Below, piece by piece: positions 1 through 7,469 of a DNA stretch of 22,701 nt (positions within the stretch are counted from its first letter, which is position 1; each line of letters begins with the position of its first letter). The notes beneath the pieces were generated by a model. The model saw nothing but the letters and a program-made list of their open reading frames with translations. It was not told where the DNA came from and searched no databases. This DNA is from JAPLFM01 sp964650885 (GTDB taxonomy: Bacteria; Bacteroidota; Ignavibacteria; Kapaibacteriales; UBA2268): positions 1 to 22,701 of the forward strand of contig CAZYXG010000044.1 in assembly GCA_964650885.1 (NCBI GenBank), in the 5' to 3' direction. A program made the translations under genes and the position numbers.

Positions 1-84
1 AGTTCCAATATCAACATTGTCTATTTCGCCAGATTTAAATAGGCGAAATGCATTATCTAAGCTAATTTTACCTATGTTTTTCAT
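1..84 (-). CDS. 5' end of an unidentified protein (partial)
   Basis: An ATG at 84 (minus strand) opens a frame that stays open for 28 codons to the window edge, beginning MKNIGKISLD and continuing with an alternating charged/hydrophobic pattern. I do not recognise the family. It lies downstream of the UmuD-like gene on the same strand, but a hairpin terminator separates the two, so it is probably a separate transcription unit. The visible N-terminus does not resemble UmuC or DinB polymerases, the usual partners of umuD. There is no clear Shine-Dalgarno sequence in the AT-rich bases upstream. Nothing more can be said from 28 residues. Confidence 0.5.
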   Translation of the reverse strand, partial: MKNIGKISLDNAFRLFKSGEIDNVDIGT

Positions 85-145
85 TTACAAAATTAAGCAT
101 TATTTCATTTAACTGTGTCTGTAAATATATTTAAACACAACAAAA

Positions 146-169
146 AACCCCACACTAATGTGCAGGGTT
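146..169. terminator. Hairpin terminator, possibly bidirectional
   Basis: AACCC (146-150) pairs with GGGTT (165-169). Inside, after a 2x2 internal mismatch, CAC pairs with GTG around a TAAT loop. A T-rich run follows on the plus strand (171-180), and an A run precedes it (142-147), which gives a T run on the minus strand. It sits 33 bp past the stop of the UmuD-like gene, so it most likely ends that minus-strand transcript. The stem is short and interrupted, so strength is uncertain. Confidence 0.6.
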
Positions 170-201
170 AATTTTTGTTTTGCTAAAAAGAAATTTCTAA
201 A

Positions 202-687
202 TTACATTGTTTTGATAATAGAGCTAACCACACCCCAAATCTCGAATTTATCCTGTGTGCCAATAGCAATTGGGTCGAAAGATTCATTTTCAGAGATTAA
301 GTAAGTGCCATTTTCAGTGTATTTCAATCTTTTTACAAGCAATTCATCGTTGATAGCAGCAACTACTATTTTGCCATTAGTAGGGCGAACACTGCGATCC
401 ACCACCAAAATATCACCAGTATTGATACCAGCTTTAATCATAGAATTGCCCGTAACACGAATCAAGAAAGTTGTTTCTGGATTCGTGATAAGATATTCAT
501 TCAAATCCATTTTACCTTCTCGGCAAGTGAATTTAACGTTTGAAGTTGGAACAGATTTAGGATTTACAAAAAGCGGTAAACGATAAACTTTGTTTTTTTC
601 AGTATTGAAAAGAGTTTCAGCTTTTGCATTATTCAAAAAGCTACGTGGCTCTGCACTTTGTGTAGTTTGCGAAGAAATTTGATTCAT
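202..687 (-). CDS. umuD: UmuD-like S24 peptidase-fold protein without the usual scissile dipeptide
   Basis: This 161-residue protein has the LexA/UmuD serine peptidase fold. The catalytic Ser82 lies in GNSM and the Lys119 in LLVKRL. From residue 37 to the C-terminus it appears to align without gaps to E. coli UmuD (recalled sequence; offset of 22 residues: Ser60=Ser82, Lys97=Lys119, DLN 39-41=61-63). At the UmuD self-cleavage site (Cys24-Gly25) it has Val46-Pro47, which should not be cut. About 36 extra N-terminal residues precede the alignable part and show no helix-turn-helix, so this is not LexA. UmuD family members are processed in the SOS response and partner with polymerase V; no umuC lies alongside. 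The start is supported by a GGGGGA stretch just upstream of the ATG. Fold assignment is firm; function is inferred. Confidence 0.85.
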   Translation of the reverse strand: MNQISSQTTQSAEPRSFLNNAKAETLFNTEKNKVYRLPLFVNPKSVPTSNVKFTCREGKMDLNEYLITNPETTFLIRVTGNSMIKAGINTGDILVVDRSVRPTNGKIVVAAINDELLVKRLKYTENGTYLISENESFDPIAIGTQDKFEIWGVVSSIIKTM

Positions 688-731
688 TATGAGTCCCCCA
701 AGGAAATGTATTAATTATTAATTCTAAGGGG

Positions 732-786
732 TAGTAATCCAATAGCGTGCCAAAGATGAGCACGCTATAAGAGCCAAAGATTACTA
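732..786 (-). terminator. Two-tier hairpin at the dnaJ 3' end
   Basis: An inner perfect 8-bp stem, TAGCGTGC (743-750) with GCACGCTA (760-767), encloses a 9-base loop. An outer 8-bp stem, TAGTAATC (732-739) with GATTACTA (779-786), encloses it and contains the dnaJ stop codon (784-786). No T tract follows on the minus strand, so this is not a textbook intrinsic terminator. It may stabilise the grpE-dnaJ mRNA end or lie in the control region of the UmuD-like gene that starts at 687. Confidence 0.5.
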
Positions 787-1947
787 AAACAAGGCATCTT
801 TTACTTTTTCTAAGATGCTCTTGTTGGATTTGTGATGCGGGTCGAAGTTTTCACTTGCTAATAATTGTTTTAGCAATCCTCTTTCTTCGACCGTTACTTT
901 CTTCGGTACGTGAACGTTTATCACAACAATTTGATCGCCTTTGCGTTTGGAATTTATAAATGGAATTCCTTTGTCACGCAATCGGATTTCGCTTCCAGGT
1001 TGAGAACCAGTTTCAATTTTTATTTTTTCAGTTCCATATAATGTTGGAACCATTACTTCCGCACCAAGCACTGCATCTGGATAGCTAATGATTAAATCGA
1101 ATATTACGTTGTTTTCTTCTCTTTGGAAAAGTTCGTGTTTCTTTACTTCCAGCATAACTATTAAATCGCCAGAATTTCCGCCTCTTTTACCAGCGTTTCC
1201 TTTGCCTTGCATTGGTATATAATTGCCATCGTCCACACCAGCTGGAATGTCAATTGAGATTTGCTCTTCTTTCTGCACTCTCGATTCGCCATGGCAAGTT
1301 CCACATTTTTCTCTAATTACCTCTCCAGTTCCATTGCAATTGCCACAAGGTGCAATATTTACAAATTGACCAAAGAATGATTTGGATACTTGTCGAACTT
1401 CACCCGCACCCCCACAAACGCCGCATCTTTCAAGTCCAGTTCCTGCTTTTGCACCAGTACCTGTGCAAGTGTCGCAGCTAGACCATTTTTTTATTTTTAA
1501 TGTTTTGTTTGTGCCAGTTGCCACTTCTTCCATTGTAAGAGCCAGTCGCAATTTAATATCCGAACCACGTTCACCAGTTCCTCGCCTGCGACCACCACCG
1601 CCACTACCGCCAAAGAACTGCTCGAATATAGAACCACCGCCACCGCCACCGCCGAAGATGTCACCAAATTGTGAGAATATATCATTGATATCCATACCGC
1701 CGAAATCTTGAGCTCCAGCACCACGCATTCCATCATGACCAAATCTATCATATCTCGCTCTTTTGTCAGTATTCGATAGAACTTCATAGGCTTCCGAAGC
1801 TTCTTTGAATTTATCTTCTGCTTCGTGGTCACCAGGGTTTTTATCTGGGTGGAATCGAATAGCTTGTTTGCGGTAAGCAGCTTTAATTTCATCAGCACCA
1901 GCTGATTTGCTAACTTCTAATACTTCGTAATAATCTCTTTTTGACAT
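784..1947 (-). CDS. dnaJ: Chaperone protein DnaJ (Hsp40)
   Basis: This is a full-length type I DnaJ of 387 residues, the co-chaperone that delivers unfolded clients to DnaK and stimulates its ATPase. The J domain spans about residues 4-70 with HPD at 33-35. A glycine/phenylalanine-rich linker (about 71-125) includes a long Gly run. The zinc region has four Cys motifs starting at Cys158, Cys175, Cys201 and Cys215. The first three fit CxxCxGxG, while the fourth reads CGTCHGES and has lost the final Gly. The C-terminal substrate-binding region follows. It lies 51 bp downstream of grpE on the same strand, so the two are probably co-transcribed. dnaK and hrcA are not in the window. Confidence 0.97.
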   Translation of the reverse strand: MSKRDYYEVLEVSKSAGADEIKAAYRKQAIRFHPDKNPGDHEAEDKFKEASEAYEVLSNTDKRARYDRFGHDGMRGAGAQDFGGMDINDIFSQFGDIFGGGGGGGSIFEQFFGGSGGGGRRRGTGERGSDIKLRLALTMEEVATGTNKTLKIKKWSSCDTCTGTGAKAGTGLERCGVCGGAGEVRQVSKSFFGQFVNIAPCGNCNGTGEVIREKCGTCHGESRVQKEEQISIDIPAGVDDGNYIPMQGKGNAGKRGGNSGDLIVMLEVKKHELFQREENNVIFDLIISYPDAVLGAEVMVPTLYGTEKIKIETGSQPGSEIRLRDKGIPFINSKRKGDQIVVINVHVPKKVTVEERGLLKQLLASENFDPHHKSNKSILEKVKDALF

Positions 1948-1998
1948 TTTTCTAATTTCTTTTTAAAACTTGCTATTTATTAAATACATTTTTGTGTT

Positions 1999-2769
1999 TT
2001 ATTCAGGATTACCAGACGAAGTAATTACTTTCGCATGGCGAAGTACTTTTTCACCCAAGTAGTAGCCGTCTTGTACCAAAAATAAAACATTGCCCTCTTC
2101 AACATCGGTGCTTGGAGCCAAGGAAATTGCTTCGTGAATGTTAAAATTGAATTCCTTGCCAGAGGGATTATCCATTTTCTTTACACCAGCTTCCTCAAAT
2201 AATTTATTCACTTTCGCATAAATCATTTCAATGCCAGTCTGCAATGATTCGAAATCTCTTGTTTTCTTAGTAGATTCCAATGCTTTTTCCATCAAATCGG
2301 GAACTTCTAAGAATTTACTTAAAAGCTTTTCGTTTGCATACTCTATCAATTCACTTTTTTCTTTAATGAAGCGGCGGCGTTGATTGTCCATTTCGGCCTG
2401 CAAACGCAAAAGCTGATCTTTGAATTTATCACGTTCTTGCTCAACTTCATCAAGTTTGAATTCCAAAGTTTGAACTTCATTTTGTAAAGTTTCAGTTTCT
2501 TCTTTCATCTCATTTGGGTCGCCTGTAGGAGCATTTATCTCCATATTGGCATTTTTAACAGCATTTTCTAATTTCTCTTCTATATCAGACAAATGCTTTT
2601 CTTCTTGATTGTTCACGTTTGCTTTTTCCTTTTCTATTTCTTGTTCTTGCATTCTATGGCTGCTTGTTTCATGAGTATGTTGCTTGCCATAAGTATTCTT
2701 CAAATCCGCTAAAGGATTGATAGTAGGCTTAATTGGTCGTTGTTGCGAGTTGAATTTATCATCACTCAT
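1999..2769 (-). CDS. grpE: Nucleotide exchange factor GrpE
   Basis: GrpE releases ADP from DnaK and so resets the Hsp70 cycle in the cytoplasm. The 256-residue protein has a long charged N-terminal region (about 1-85), a long coiled coil (about 90-160, including LRLQAEMDNQRRR) and the C-terminal beta domain with PSGKEFNFNIHEAI and LVQDGYYLGEKVLRHAKVI, both family hallmarks. It is longer than usual for the family (about 190-200 residues), the excess being the acidic, Gln/Asn-rich N-terminus. The start codon has a GGGGGA Shine-Dalgarno-like stretch about 8-13 bases upstream. It is the first gene of the grpE-dnaJ pair. No CIRCE operator (TTAGCACTC-N9-GAGTGCTAA) is present upstream, so HrcA control at this promoter is not supported. 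Confidence 0.96.
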   Translation of the reverse strand: MSDDKFNSQQRPIKPTINPLADLKNTYGKQHTHETSSHRMQEQEIEKEKANVNNQEEKHLSDIEEKLENAVKNANMEINAPTGDPNEMKEETETLQNEVQTLEFKLDEVEQERDKFKDQLLRLQAEMDNQRRRFIKEKSELIEYANEKLLSKFLEVPDLMEKALESTKKTRDFESLQTGIEMIYAKVNKLFEEAGVKKMDNPSGKEFNFNIHEAISLAPSTDVEEGNVLFLVQDGYYLGEKVLRHAKVITSSGNPE

Positions 2770-2810
2770 AGTACTTTATCCCCCTATTTAAACACACATA
2801 GCGACAGCGA

Positions 2811-2836
2811 AAAGAACATTTCAAAAAATGTTTTTT
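2811..2836. repeat. Inverted repeat upstream of grpE
   Basis: AACATTT (2815-2821) and AAATGTT (2826-2832) form a 7-bp stem with a CAAA loop. In the plus-strand reading it extends to 11 bp with one G-T wobble, and six T bases (2831-2836) make up the distal arm. It lies about 45 bp upstream of the grpE start, so it could be an operator or a leader hairpin. It could also be a chance product of AT-rich DNA. Confidence 0.35.
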
Positions 2837-2941
2837 CGTTTGTGCTAATCACGATAACTCAAATTTAATATTTTAAGAGCAAACAATGGGTAAAAGAGTG
2901 AATTTAATTGAGTTTGGAGCAATGGAGGCACACAAATTTCT

Positions 2942-3097
2942 ATGAAGGTATCTAATCAAATATTCAAAGTTTTTAGAAGAATAAACGATAATTTAATTAA
3001 ACTCTTCACTATGGTGCTTATTTCCCATTTTATTTCAAAACTTTTCCTTAAATTGCTTAATTGTTTTGCCTTTTGGTATACACTTTTATTTAAATGA
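2942..3097 (+). CDS. Possible 51-residue hydrophobic peptide before the M28 gene
   Basis: An ATG at 2942 opens a 51-codon frame ending in TGA at 3095-3097, one base before the preferred peptidase start at 3099. The peptide has a basic first 20 residues followed by a Leu/Phe/Ile-rich stretch (about 21-50) that could be a membrane segment. A GGAGG lies 13 bases upstream of the ATG, slightly far for a ribosome site. The start overlaps the stop (ATGA) of an even shorter 19-codon frame beginning at 2886. No family is recognised. Random AT-rich sequence also tends to encode Leu/Phe/Lys-rich peptides, so a real gene is possible but unproven. It could instead act as a leader peptide. Confidence 0.2.
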   Translation: MKVSNQIFKVFRRINDNLIKLFTMVLISHFISKLFLKLLNCFAFWYTLLFK

Positions 3098-3098
3098 A

Positions 3099-4487
3099 AT
3101 GCTTATGAGAAAAGGTTTTATCCTTGTTTTGCTATGCTTTATCGCACCGCTACTGTATTCTGCGGAATCTGTTTTCGATAATGAGTCGGCTTTGTTCGAT
3201 AAATATAAATCTAAAATTAATCAAATTAATGAATTTCTTGCCAAAGATTCTTCTTTTGCTCACCGCCGTTTGTCCTATCTCTGCGATACTTATGGCCATA
3301 GACTTAGTGGCTCTAAACCTCTGGAAGATGCTATAAGTTGGATTTATTCTGAATTCAAAAAAGATGGATTTGATAATGTGCAGCTCGACGATGTAATGGT
3401 TCCAAATTGGAAACGAGGCAAAGAATATTGCAATATGGTTTCTCCTCGCCTACATCCAATTAAAATGCTTGCTCTTGGCGGCTCTATTGGCACAAACGGG
3501 ATAATGAAAGGTGAAGTATTTGTAGTAAATAGCAAAGTTGAACTTTTTGCAAATAAAGATAAAGCTAAAGGGAAAATTGTACTTTTCAATGCACCTTTTG
3601 TAAGTTATGGTCAAACAGTGCAATATAGAGTTAATGGTAATCAATGGGCGGCACAATGCGGTGCTATTGCTTCTATGATTCGTTCAGTCAGCCCAAGGGA
3701 TATGCACAACCCACATACGGGTGTTATGTATTATAAAGACTCTATTGCTAAAATTCCACATTTTGCCATTACAAGCGAAGATGCTGAGTTATTAAGCCGA
3801 TTCCAATCTCGTGGCACAAAAGTAGAAGTTGATCTTTATATGGAAGCTCACATGGAAAAAGATGCACTATCGCATAACGTGATGGCGGATTTGAAAGGAA
3901 GTGTTGCTCCAGATAAAATAATTGTAGCTGGTGGACATATTGATTCTTGGGATGTAGGAAGTGGAGCAATGGACGATGCGAGTGGCTGTGTTGCAGCTTG
4001 GGAAGCTATCCGAGTGATTAAAGAATTAAACCTACAGCCCAAACATACTTTGCGTATTTGCCATTGGACAAATGAAGAAAACGGTGGACAAGGTGGAAGA
4101 GTCTATGCCGATAATCACGATAATGAAAAACATTTAATGGCTTTTGAATTTGATTCTGGTGTGCTTTTGCCAAACTATGTCCGATTTTCAGGAGATTCAG
4201 TCGAATATAAAAGAATTCAAAATTTCGAGAAGTTACTTAAATTAATTGATAAGGATTTGAGAATTGGTTTTGGTGGTGGTGGTGCCGATATTGCAGCAAT
4301 AGTAGATAAACAAAATATCCCTGCTATGTCACTTTCTACTGAAGATCCGAATATTAATAATCATTATTTCTATTTCCACCATGCCGATACAGATACTCCA
4401 GAAAAAGTGTTAGTGAAGGATTTCAATAAATGTATAGCTGCTATTGCTGCTTCTTTATATCTCTATTCTGAAATGAAGGGAGAGTAA
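3099..4487 (+). CDS. Exported M28 family zinc peptidase, carboxypeptidase Q-like
   Basis: This is a co-catalytic two-zinc aminopeptidase/carboxypeptidase of family M28, closest in motif spelling to carboxypeptidase Q. The frame is open back to a TTG at 3066. I chose the ATG at 3099 because it directly precedes a signal peptide (MLMRKGF, a hydrophobic core, then a YSA/E cleavage-like site), giving 462 residues. A protease-associated (PA) insert covers about residues 130-250. Metal ligands and catalytic residues follow the family order: His280 in GGHIDSWDVG, Asp292 in GAMDD, the Glu326-Glu327 pair in WTNEENGG, Asp352 in EFDSG and His428 in FHHADTDT. It probably acts in the periplasm or outside the cell on short peptides. 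The substrate cannot be told. It lies 2 bp upstream of rmlA, a likely co-transcribed but functionally unrelated neighbour. Confidence 0.9.
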   Translation: MLMRKGFILVLLCFIAPLLYSAESVFDNESALFDKYKSKINQINEFLAKDSSFAHRRLSYLCDTYGHRLSGSKPLEDAISWIYSEFKKDGFDNVQLDDVMVPNWKRGKEYCNMVSPRLHPIKMLALGGSIGTNGIMKGEVFVVNSKVELFANKDKAKGKIVLFNAPFVSYGQTVQYRVNGNQWAAQCGAIASMIRSVSPRDMHNPHTGVMYYKDSIAKIPHFAITSEDAELLSRFQSRGTKVEVDLYMEAHMEKDALSHNVMADLKGSVAPDKIIVAGGHIDSWDVGSGAMDDASGCVAAWEAIRVIKELNLQPKHTLRICHWTNEENGGQGGRVYADNHDNEKHLMAFEFDSGVLLPNYVRFSGDSVEYKRIQNFEKLLKLIDKDLRIGFGGGGADIAAIVDKQNIPAMSLSTEDPNINNHYFYFHHADTDTPEKVLVKDFNKCIAAIAASLYLYSEMKGE

Positions 4488-4489
4488 TA

Positions 4490-5359
4490 ATGAAAGGTAT
4501 TATATTAGCAGGTGGAAGTGGCACTCGACTTTTCCCAATGACGAAAGCGATAAGCAAACAACTTTTGCCTATTTACGACAAACCAATGATTTACTATCCC
4601 CTATCTGTGCTAATGCTATCGGATATAAAGGAAGTATTAATTATATCGAATCCAGAGTATATTGAGCTTTATCGCACTTTACTTGGAGACGGTTCTCGTT
4701 TCGGAATTGAATTGACTTACATTATTCAAGAAGCTCCACGCGGCTTGGCAGATGCTTTTATAGTAGGTGCTGATTTCATAGGCGATGACAAAGTAAGCTT
4801 AATACTTGGCGATAATGTTTTCTATGGTTATGGCTTTTCAGGAATATTAAAGAAAGTTTCTAATTTGGAATCAGGTGCTTTAATATTTGGATATAATGTA
4901 AAAAACCCAAGTGAATTTGGAGTGTTGGAATTCGACAAGGAGTATAATGTACTTTCGCTTGAAGAAAAGCCAGCGAATCCAAAATCTAATTATGCAATTC
5001 CAGGATTATACTATTACGATAATTCAGTAGTTGAAATTGCAAAGAATATAAAACCTTCAGCACGTGGCGAAATCGAAATAACTGATGTGAACCGAGCATA
5101 TTTGGAACAAGGCAAATTGAAAGTAGAATTGCTTGGTCGTGGCTTTGCTTGGCTTGATACAGGCACGCCCGACGGAATGATGCAAGCGGCAAACTTTGTG
5201 CAAGCAGTACAACAAAGACAGGGTTTATACGTTGCTTGTTTGGAAGAAATTGCATATCGAAATGGATTTATCACTAAAGAACAATTGCTCGAACAAGCTA
5301 AAGATTTAGAAAAAACAGACTACGGTCAATATTTATTTAAAGTGGCTGCGGGTAAATAA
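4490..5359 (+). CDS. rmlA: Glucose-1-phosphate thymidylyltransferase RmlA
   Basis: RmlA joins glucose 1-phosphate and dTTP to give dTDP-glucose, the first step toward dTDP-rhamnose and other deoxysugars of surface polysaccharide. The 289-residue length is typical of the short RmlA form. The nucleotide-binding signature GGSGTRLFP is at residues 8-16, followed by SKQLLPIYDKPMIYYPL (22-38), LGDNVFYG (106-113) and EEKP (158-161), all diagnostic. The start follows the M28 stop after two bases and pyrD follows after four, suggesting one plus-strand operon. rmlB and rmlC are absent from the window. An RmlD-like gene lies on the opposite strand from 8365. Confidence 0.97.
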   Translation: MKGIILAGGSGTRLFPMTKAISKQLLPIYDKPMIYYPLSVLMLSDIKEVLIISNPEYIELYRTLLGDGSRFGIELTYIIQEAPRGLADAFIVGADFIGDDKVSLILGDNVFYGYGFSGILKKVSNLESGALIFGYNVKNPSEFGVLEFDKEYNVLSLEEKPANPKSNYAIPGLYYYDNSVVEIAKNIKPSARGEIEITDVNRAYLEQGKLKVELLGRGFAWLDTGTPDGMMQAANFVQAVQQRQGLYVACLEEIAYRNGFITKEQLLEQAKDLEKTDYGQYLFKVAAGK

Positions 5360-5363
5360 TAAA

Positions 5364-6491
5364 ATGGTTGAATTATTAGCAAAGTTCGATAAACTAATCA
5401 GACCTACTCTTGTGGGAGCTGCTCCTAATTTATCAATTTGGCTTTATTCTTCTAGTAAAGCTTTCTTCATCCGCACTTTAGCAAATTCCAATCCACCGAA
5501 TATAATACTCGATTACCCTGCTACAAAACTTTGGGATTTAGATTTTGGTTTTCCATTGTTTAACTCAGCTGGTATGTTTAAGTATGGTCAGGGCTATGAA
5601 TCAGTATCCAAAATGGGAGCTGGGGCTTATATTTGTGGAACTACTACTTATTTAGAACGTAATGGCAATATCAAAAATGGAGTTAAACACCCATTTATAC
5701 CTTTGCCAAAATCTGGCTTAGCTATCAACTGGATGGGTTTGCCTAATAAAGGTCACCGTTGGACAGCGAATATAATATCGAGATATAATAAAATAAGTAA
5801 CTGCCCTCTTGGTGCCTCTCTTGCGACTGACCCAGGAATGAATGAAGCAGATGCAGCTCTTGGATTGGTAGATGGACTTTTCGTTTATGATAAAGCGAAG
5901 GTAGATTTTATTGAGATAAATGAAAGCTGCCCAAACGTTGCCCACCACGTTTCAGTAGAAACAGTTAATGGTTTAGATGCTTCAATGGTTCGACGATTAG
6001 AATTTATTTCAAAAGAATTCTTATTAAAAAGAAATAGAAATTTACCTGTAATAGTAAAATACTCTGTTGAAACAAACCTAGAGCAAATTCCAGCACTAAT
6101 TGATTTGCTTACTACGCTAGGTTATGATGGAATTAATTTTGGAAATACAGCAATTAACTACAAAAGCATAAAAGAAAAAGCTGTAAATCGCTATGAAGAA
6201 AAGGTTTACGATAAATTCACAAGTGAATTTGGAGGTGGAGTTAGTGGAAGTTACTTAAAACCCATCTCGCTTGAAGCTTGCAGAACAGCTAGCAAGTATT
6301 TGAAAACAAAAGAGTTAACTAAAGAATTTCACGTGTTAAGGACTGGAGGAGTAAACACTGCCGAAGATTTAGCAGAGCTTGGTTCCTCTTTTTCATTAGC
6401 TCAATGGTACACAGGATTTTTCGATAATTTTGGAAATAAAGGTTTCCAAACTTACAAAAACTTAGCAAATCAGTTAAAAAACTTAAGCTAA
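5364..6491 (+). CDS. pyrD: Dihydroorotate dehydrogenase, divergent, with Cys at the catalytic-base position
   Basis: This FMN enzyme oxidises dihydroorotate to orotate in pyrimidine synthesis. The 375-residue protein has about 55 N-terminal residues before the barrel, resembling the membrane-associating extension of quinone-linked class 2 enzymes. The FMN/substrate signature SAGMFKYG (68-75) matches class 2 AAGLDKDG, INWMGLPNKG (121-130) matches INRMGFNNLG, and GGGVSG and RTGGVNTAEDL carry the phosphate-binding end. The active-site loop reads NESCPN (186-191), with Cys189 at the base position. Class 2 enzymes normally have Ser there (NxSSPN) and class 1 enzymes Cys (NxSCPN). The residues after it (VAHHVSVETV) fit neither class closely. 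Its last nine bases overlap the end of the convergent heptose kinase gene. The family is certain; class and electron acceptor are open. Confidence 0.9.
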   Translation: MVELLAKFDKLIRPTLVGAAPNLSIWLYSSSKAFFIRTLANSNPPNIILDYPATKLWDLDFGFPLFNSAGMFKYGQGYESVSKMGAGAYICGTTTYLERNGNIKNGVKHPFIPLPKSGLAINWMGLPNKGHRWTANIISRYNKISNCPLGASLATDPGMNEADAALGLVDGLFVYDKAKVDFIEINESCPNVAHHVSVETVNGLDASMVRRLEFISKEFLLKRNRNLPVIVKYSVETNLEQIPALIDLLTTLGYDGINFGNTAINYKSIKEKAVNRYEEKVYDKFTSEFGGGVSGSYLKPISLEACRTASKYLKTKELTKEFHVLRTGGVNTAEDLAELGSSFSLAQWYTGFFDNFGNKGFQTYKNLANQLKNLS

Positions 6492-7469
6492 AATCTCTAA
6501 TAATTTTTCTTTTTTGATAGAAACTATGCCTGGCTCTTCGCAAACGATTCCTGCGGCTATATTAGCTATTATAGCCGATTCTACGAAATTTGCACCTGTA
6601 GTCATGCAAGCAGCAAGTGTAGCAATAGTAGTATCGCCAGCACCCGAAACATCAGCCACATGGCGGGCTTTGGTGGGTATATGTACTTTATTTCCGTTGT
6701 TTTCATACATCATCATACCGCCACTACCTAAAGTGAGTAAAACATATTGGCATTTTATTGATTCTAATAATCTTTGACCAGCTTTATCTATTTCTTCTGG
6801 AGTATTGATTTTCATATTCAATGCTTTCGAAGCTTCTTTTCTATTTGGTTTGAAAACTGTAACTTCATTGAAGCTGAAAAAATTATCGAACTTAGGATCT
6901 ACAAAAACATTGATGTTATTCTTTTTGCAATGTCCTATAATCTCTCTAATTAGAATTGGTGAGAGCACACCTTTATTATAATCTTCTAAGATTACACCGC
7001 TAAGATTTTCAATAGATTTCACAAACTCTATTATATACTTTTCGCCACGATTTGAAACTAATGAACGACTTTCTCTATCCAATCTAGCAATCTGCTGATT
7101 GTTACCAATGATTCTAGTTTTAACAGTGGTAGGTCTTTCCACGTCAATAAACATTCCGTCAATATTTATTCCATTTTCGGAAGCTATATCTCTGAATATT
7201 CTACCAGAGTTGTCGTCGCCAACAAGCCCGCAAAGTATTGGCTCAAGACCCAATGTTTTCAGATTGCTAGCAACGTTTGCAGCCCCACCCAAATGGAAAG
7301 TTTCTCTTTCTACATCAATTACAGGGACTGGAGCTTCAGGGGAAACACGTGTTACACTTCCCCAGAAATATCTATCAAGCATAACATCGCCAACTACTGC
7401 TATTCTTTTTCCAGAGAGGCCATCTAGTATTTCTTTTGCCCTTATTTTTTCAATTTTCATATTTTTCAT
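6483..7469 (-). CDS. hldA: D-glycero-beta-D-manno-heptose-7-phosphate kinase (HldA / RfaE1 type)
   Basis: This PfkB-family sugar kinase of 328 residues phosphorylates the anomeric carbon of heptose 7-phosphate on the way to ADP-heptose for lipopolysaccharide core. Diagnostic segments are VVGDVMLDRYFWG (25-37), RVSPEAPVPV (41-50), HLGGAANVA (59-67), EDYNKG (162-167), KPN (208-210) and the catalytic SGAGDT (275-280, base Asp279). The nucleotidyltransferase half of E. coli HldE is missing, so that step must be encoded elsewhere. The start overlaps the stop of the RmlD-like gene (ATGA), indicating translational coupling. An alternative Met4 start at 7460 is possible. The stop overlaps that of pyrD by nine bases, tail to tail. 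Confidence 0.9.
   Translation of the reverse strand: MKNMKIEKIRAKEILDGLSGKRIAVVGDVMLDRYFWGSVTRVSPEAPVPVIDVERETFHLGGAANVASNLKTLGLEPILCGLVGDDNSGRIFRDIASENGINIDGMFIDVERPTTVKTRIIGNNQQIARLDRESRSLVSNRGEKYIIEFVKSIENLSGVILEDYNKGVLSPILIREIIGHCKKNNINVFVDPKFDNFFSFNEVTVFKPNRKEASKALNMKINTPEEIDKAGQRLLESIKCQYVLLTLGSGGMMMYENNGNKVHIPTKARHVADVSGAGDTTIATLAACMTTGANFVESAIIANIAAGIVCEEPGIVSIKKEKLLEILA

Larger units (their letters stand above)
2770..3098. other. Divergent intergenic region, grpE / M28 peptidase
   Basis: This 329-bp AT-rich gap must hold the promoters of two divergent units. Visible items are an inverted repeat at 2811-2836 and two short plus-strand frames (2886-2945 and 2942-3097) that run up to the peptidase start. 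On the minus strand TTGAAA and TATGTG stand 18 bases apart upstream of grpE, but the -10 match is poor and I do not call a promoter. No CIRCE element, RNA gene or mobile-element remnant was seen. Confidence 0.6.

Noticed and set aside
1382..1898. Open frames antisense to, or out of frame with, dnaJ
   Set aside because: Low-complexity shadows (Pro-rich or Val-rich) of the Gly-rich and zinc regions of dnaJ.
2770..3065. CIRCE operator upstream of grpE
   Set aside because: No TTAGCACTC / GAGTGCTAA arms are present; GTGCTAATCAC near 2848 lacks a partner.
6325..6340. CACGTG inside pyrD as a third parS site
   Set aside because: Only about 10 of 16 positions match the parS core; the CACGTG at 7346-7351 in hldA is equally poor.
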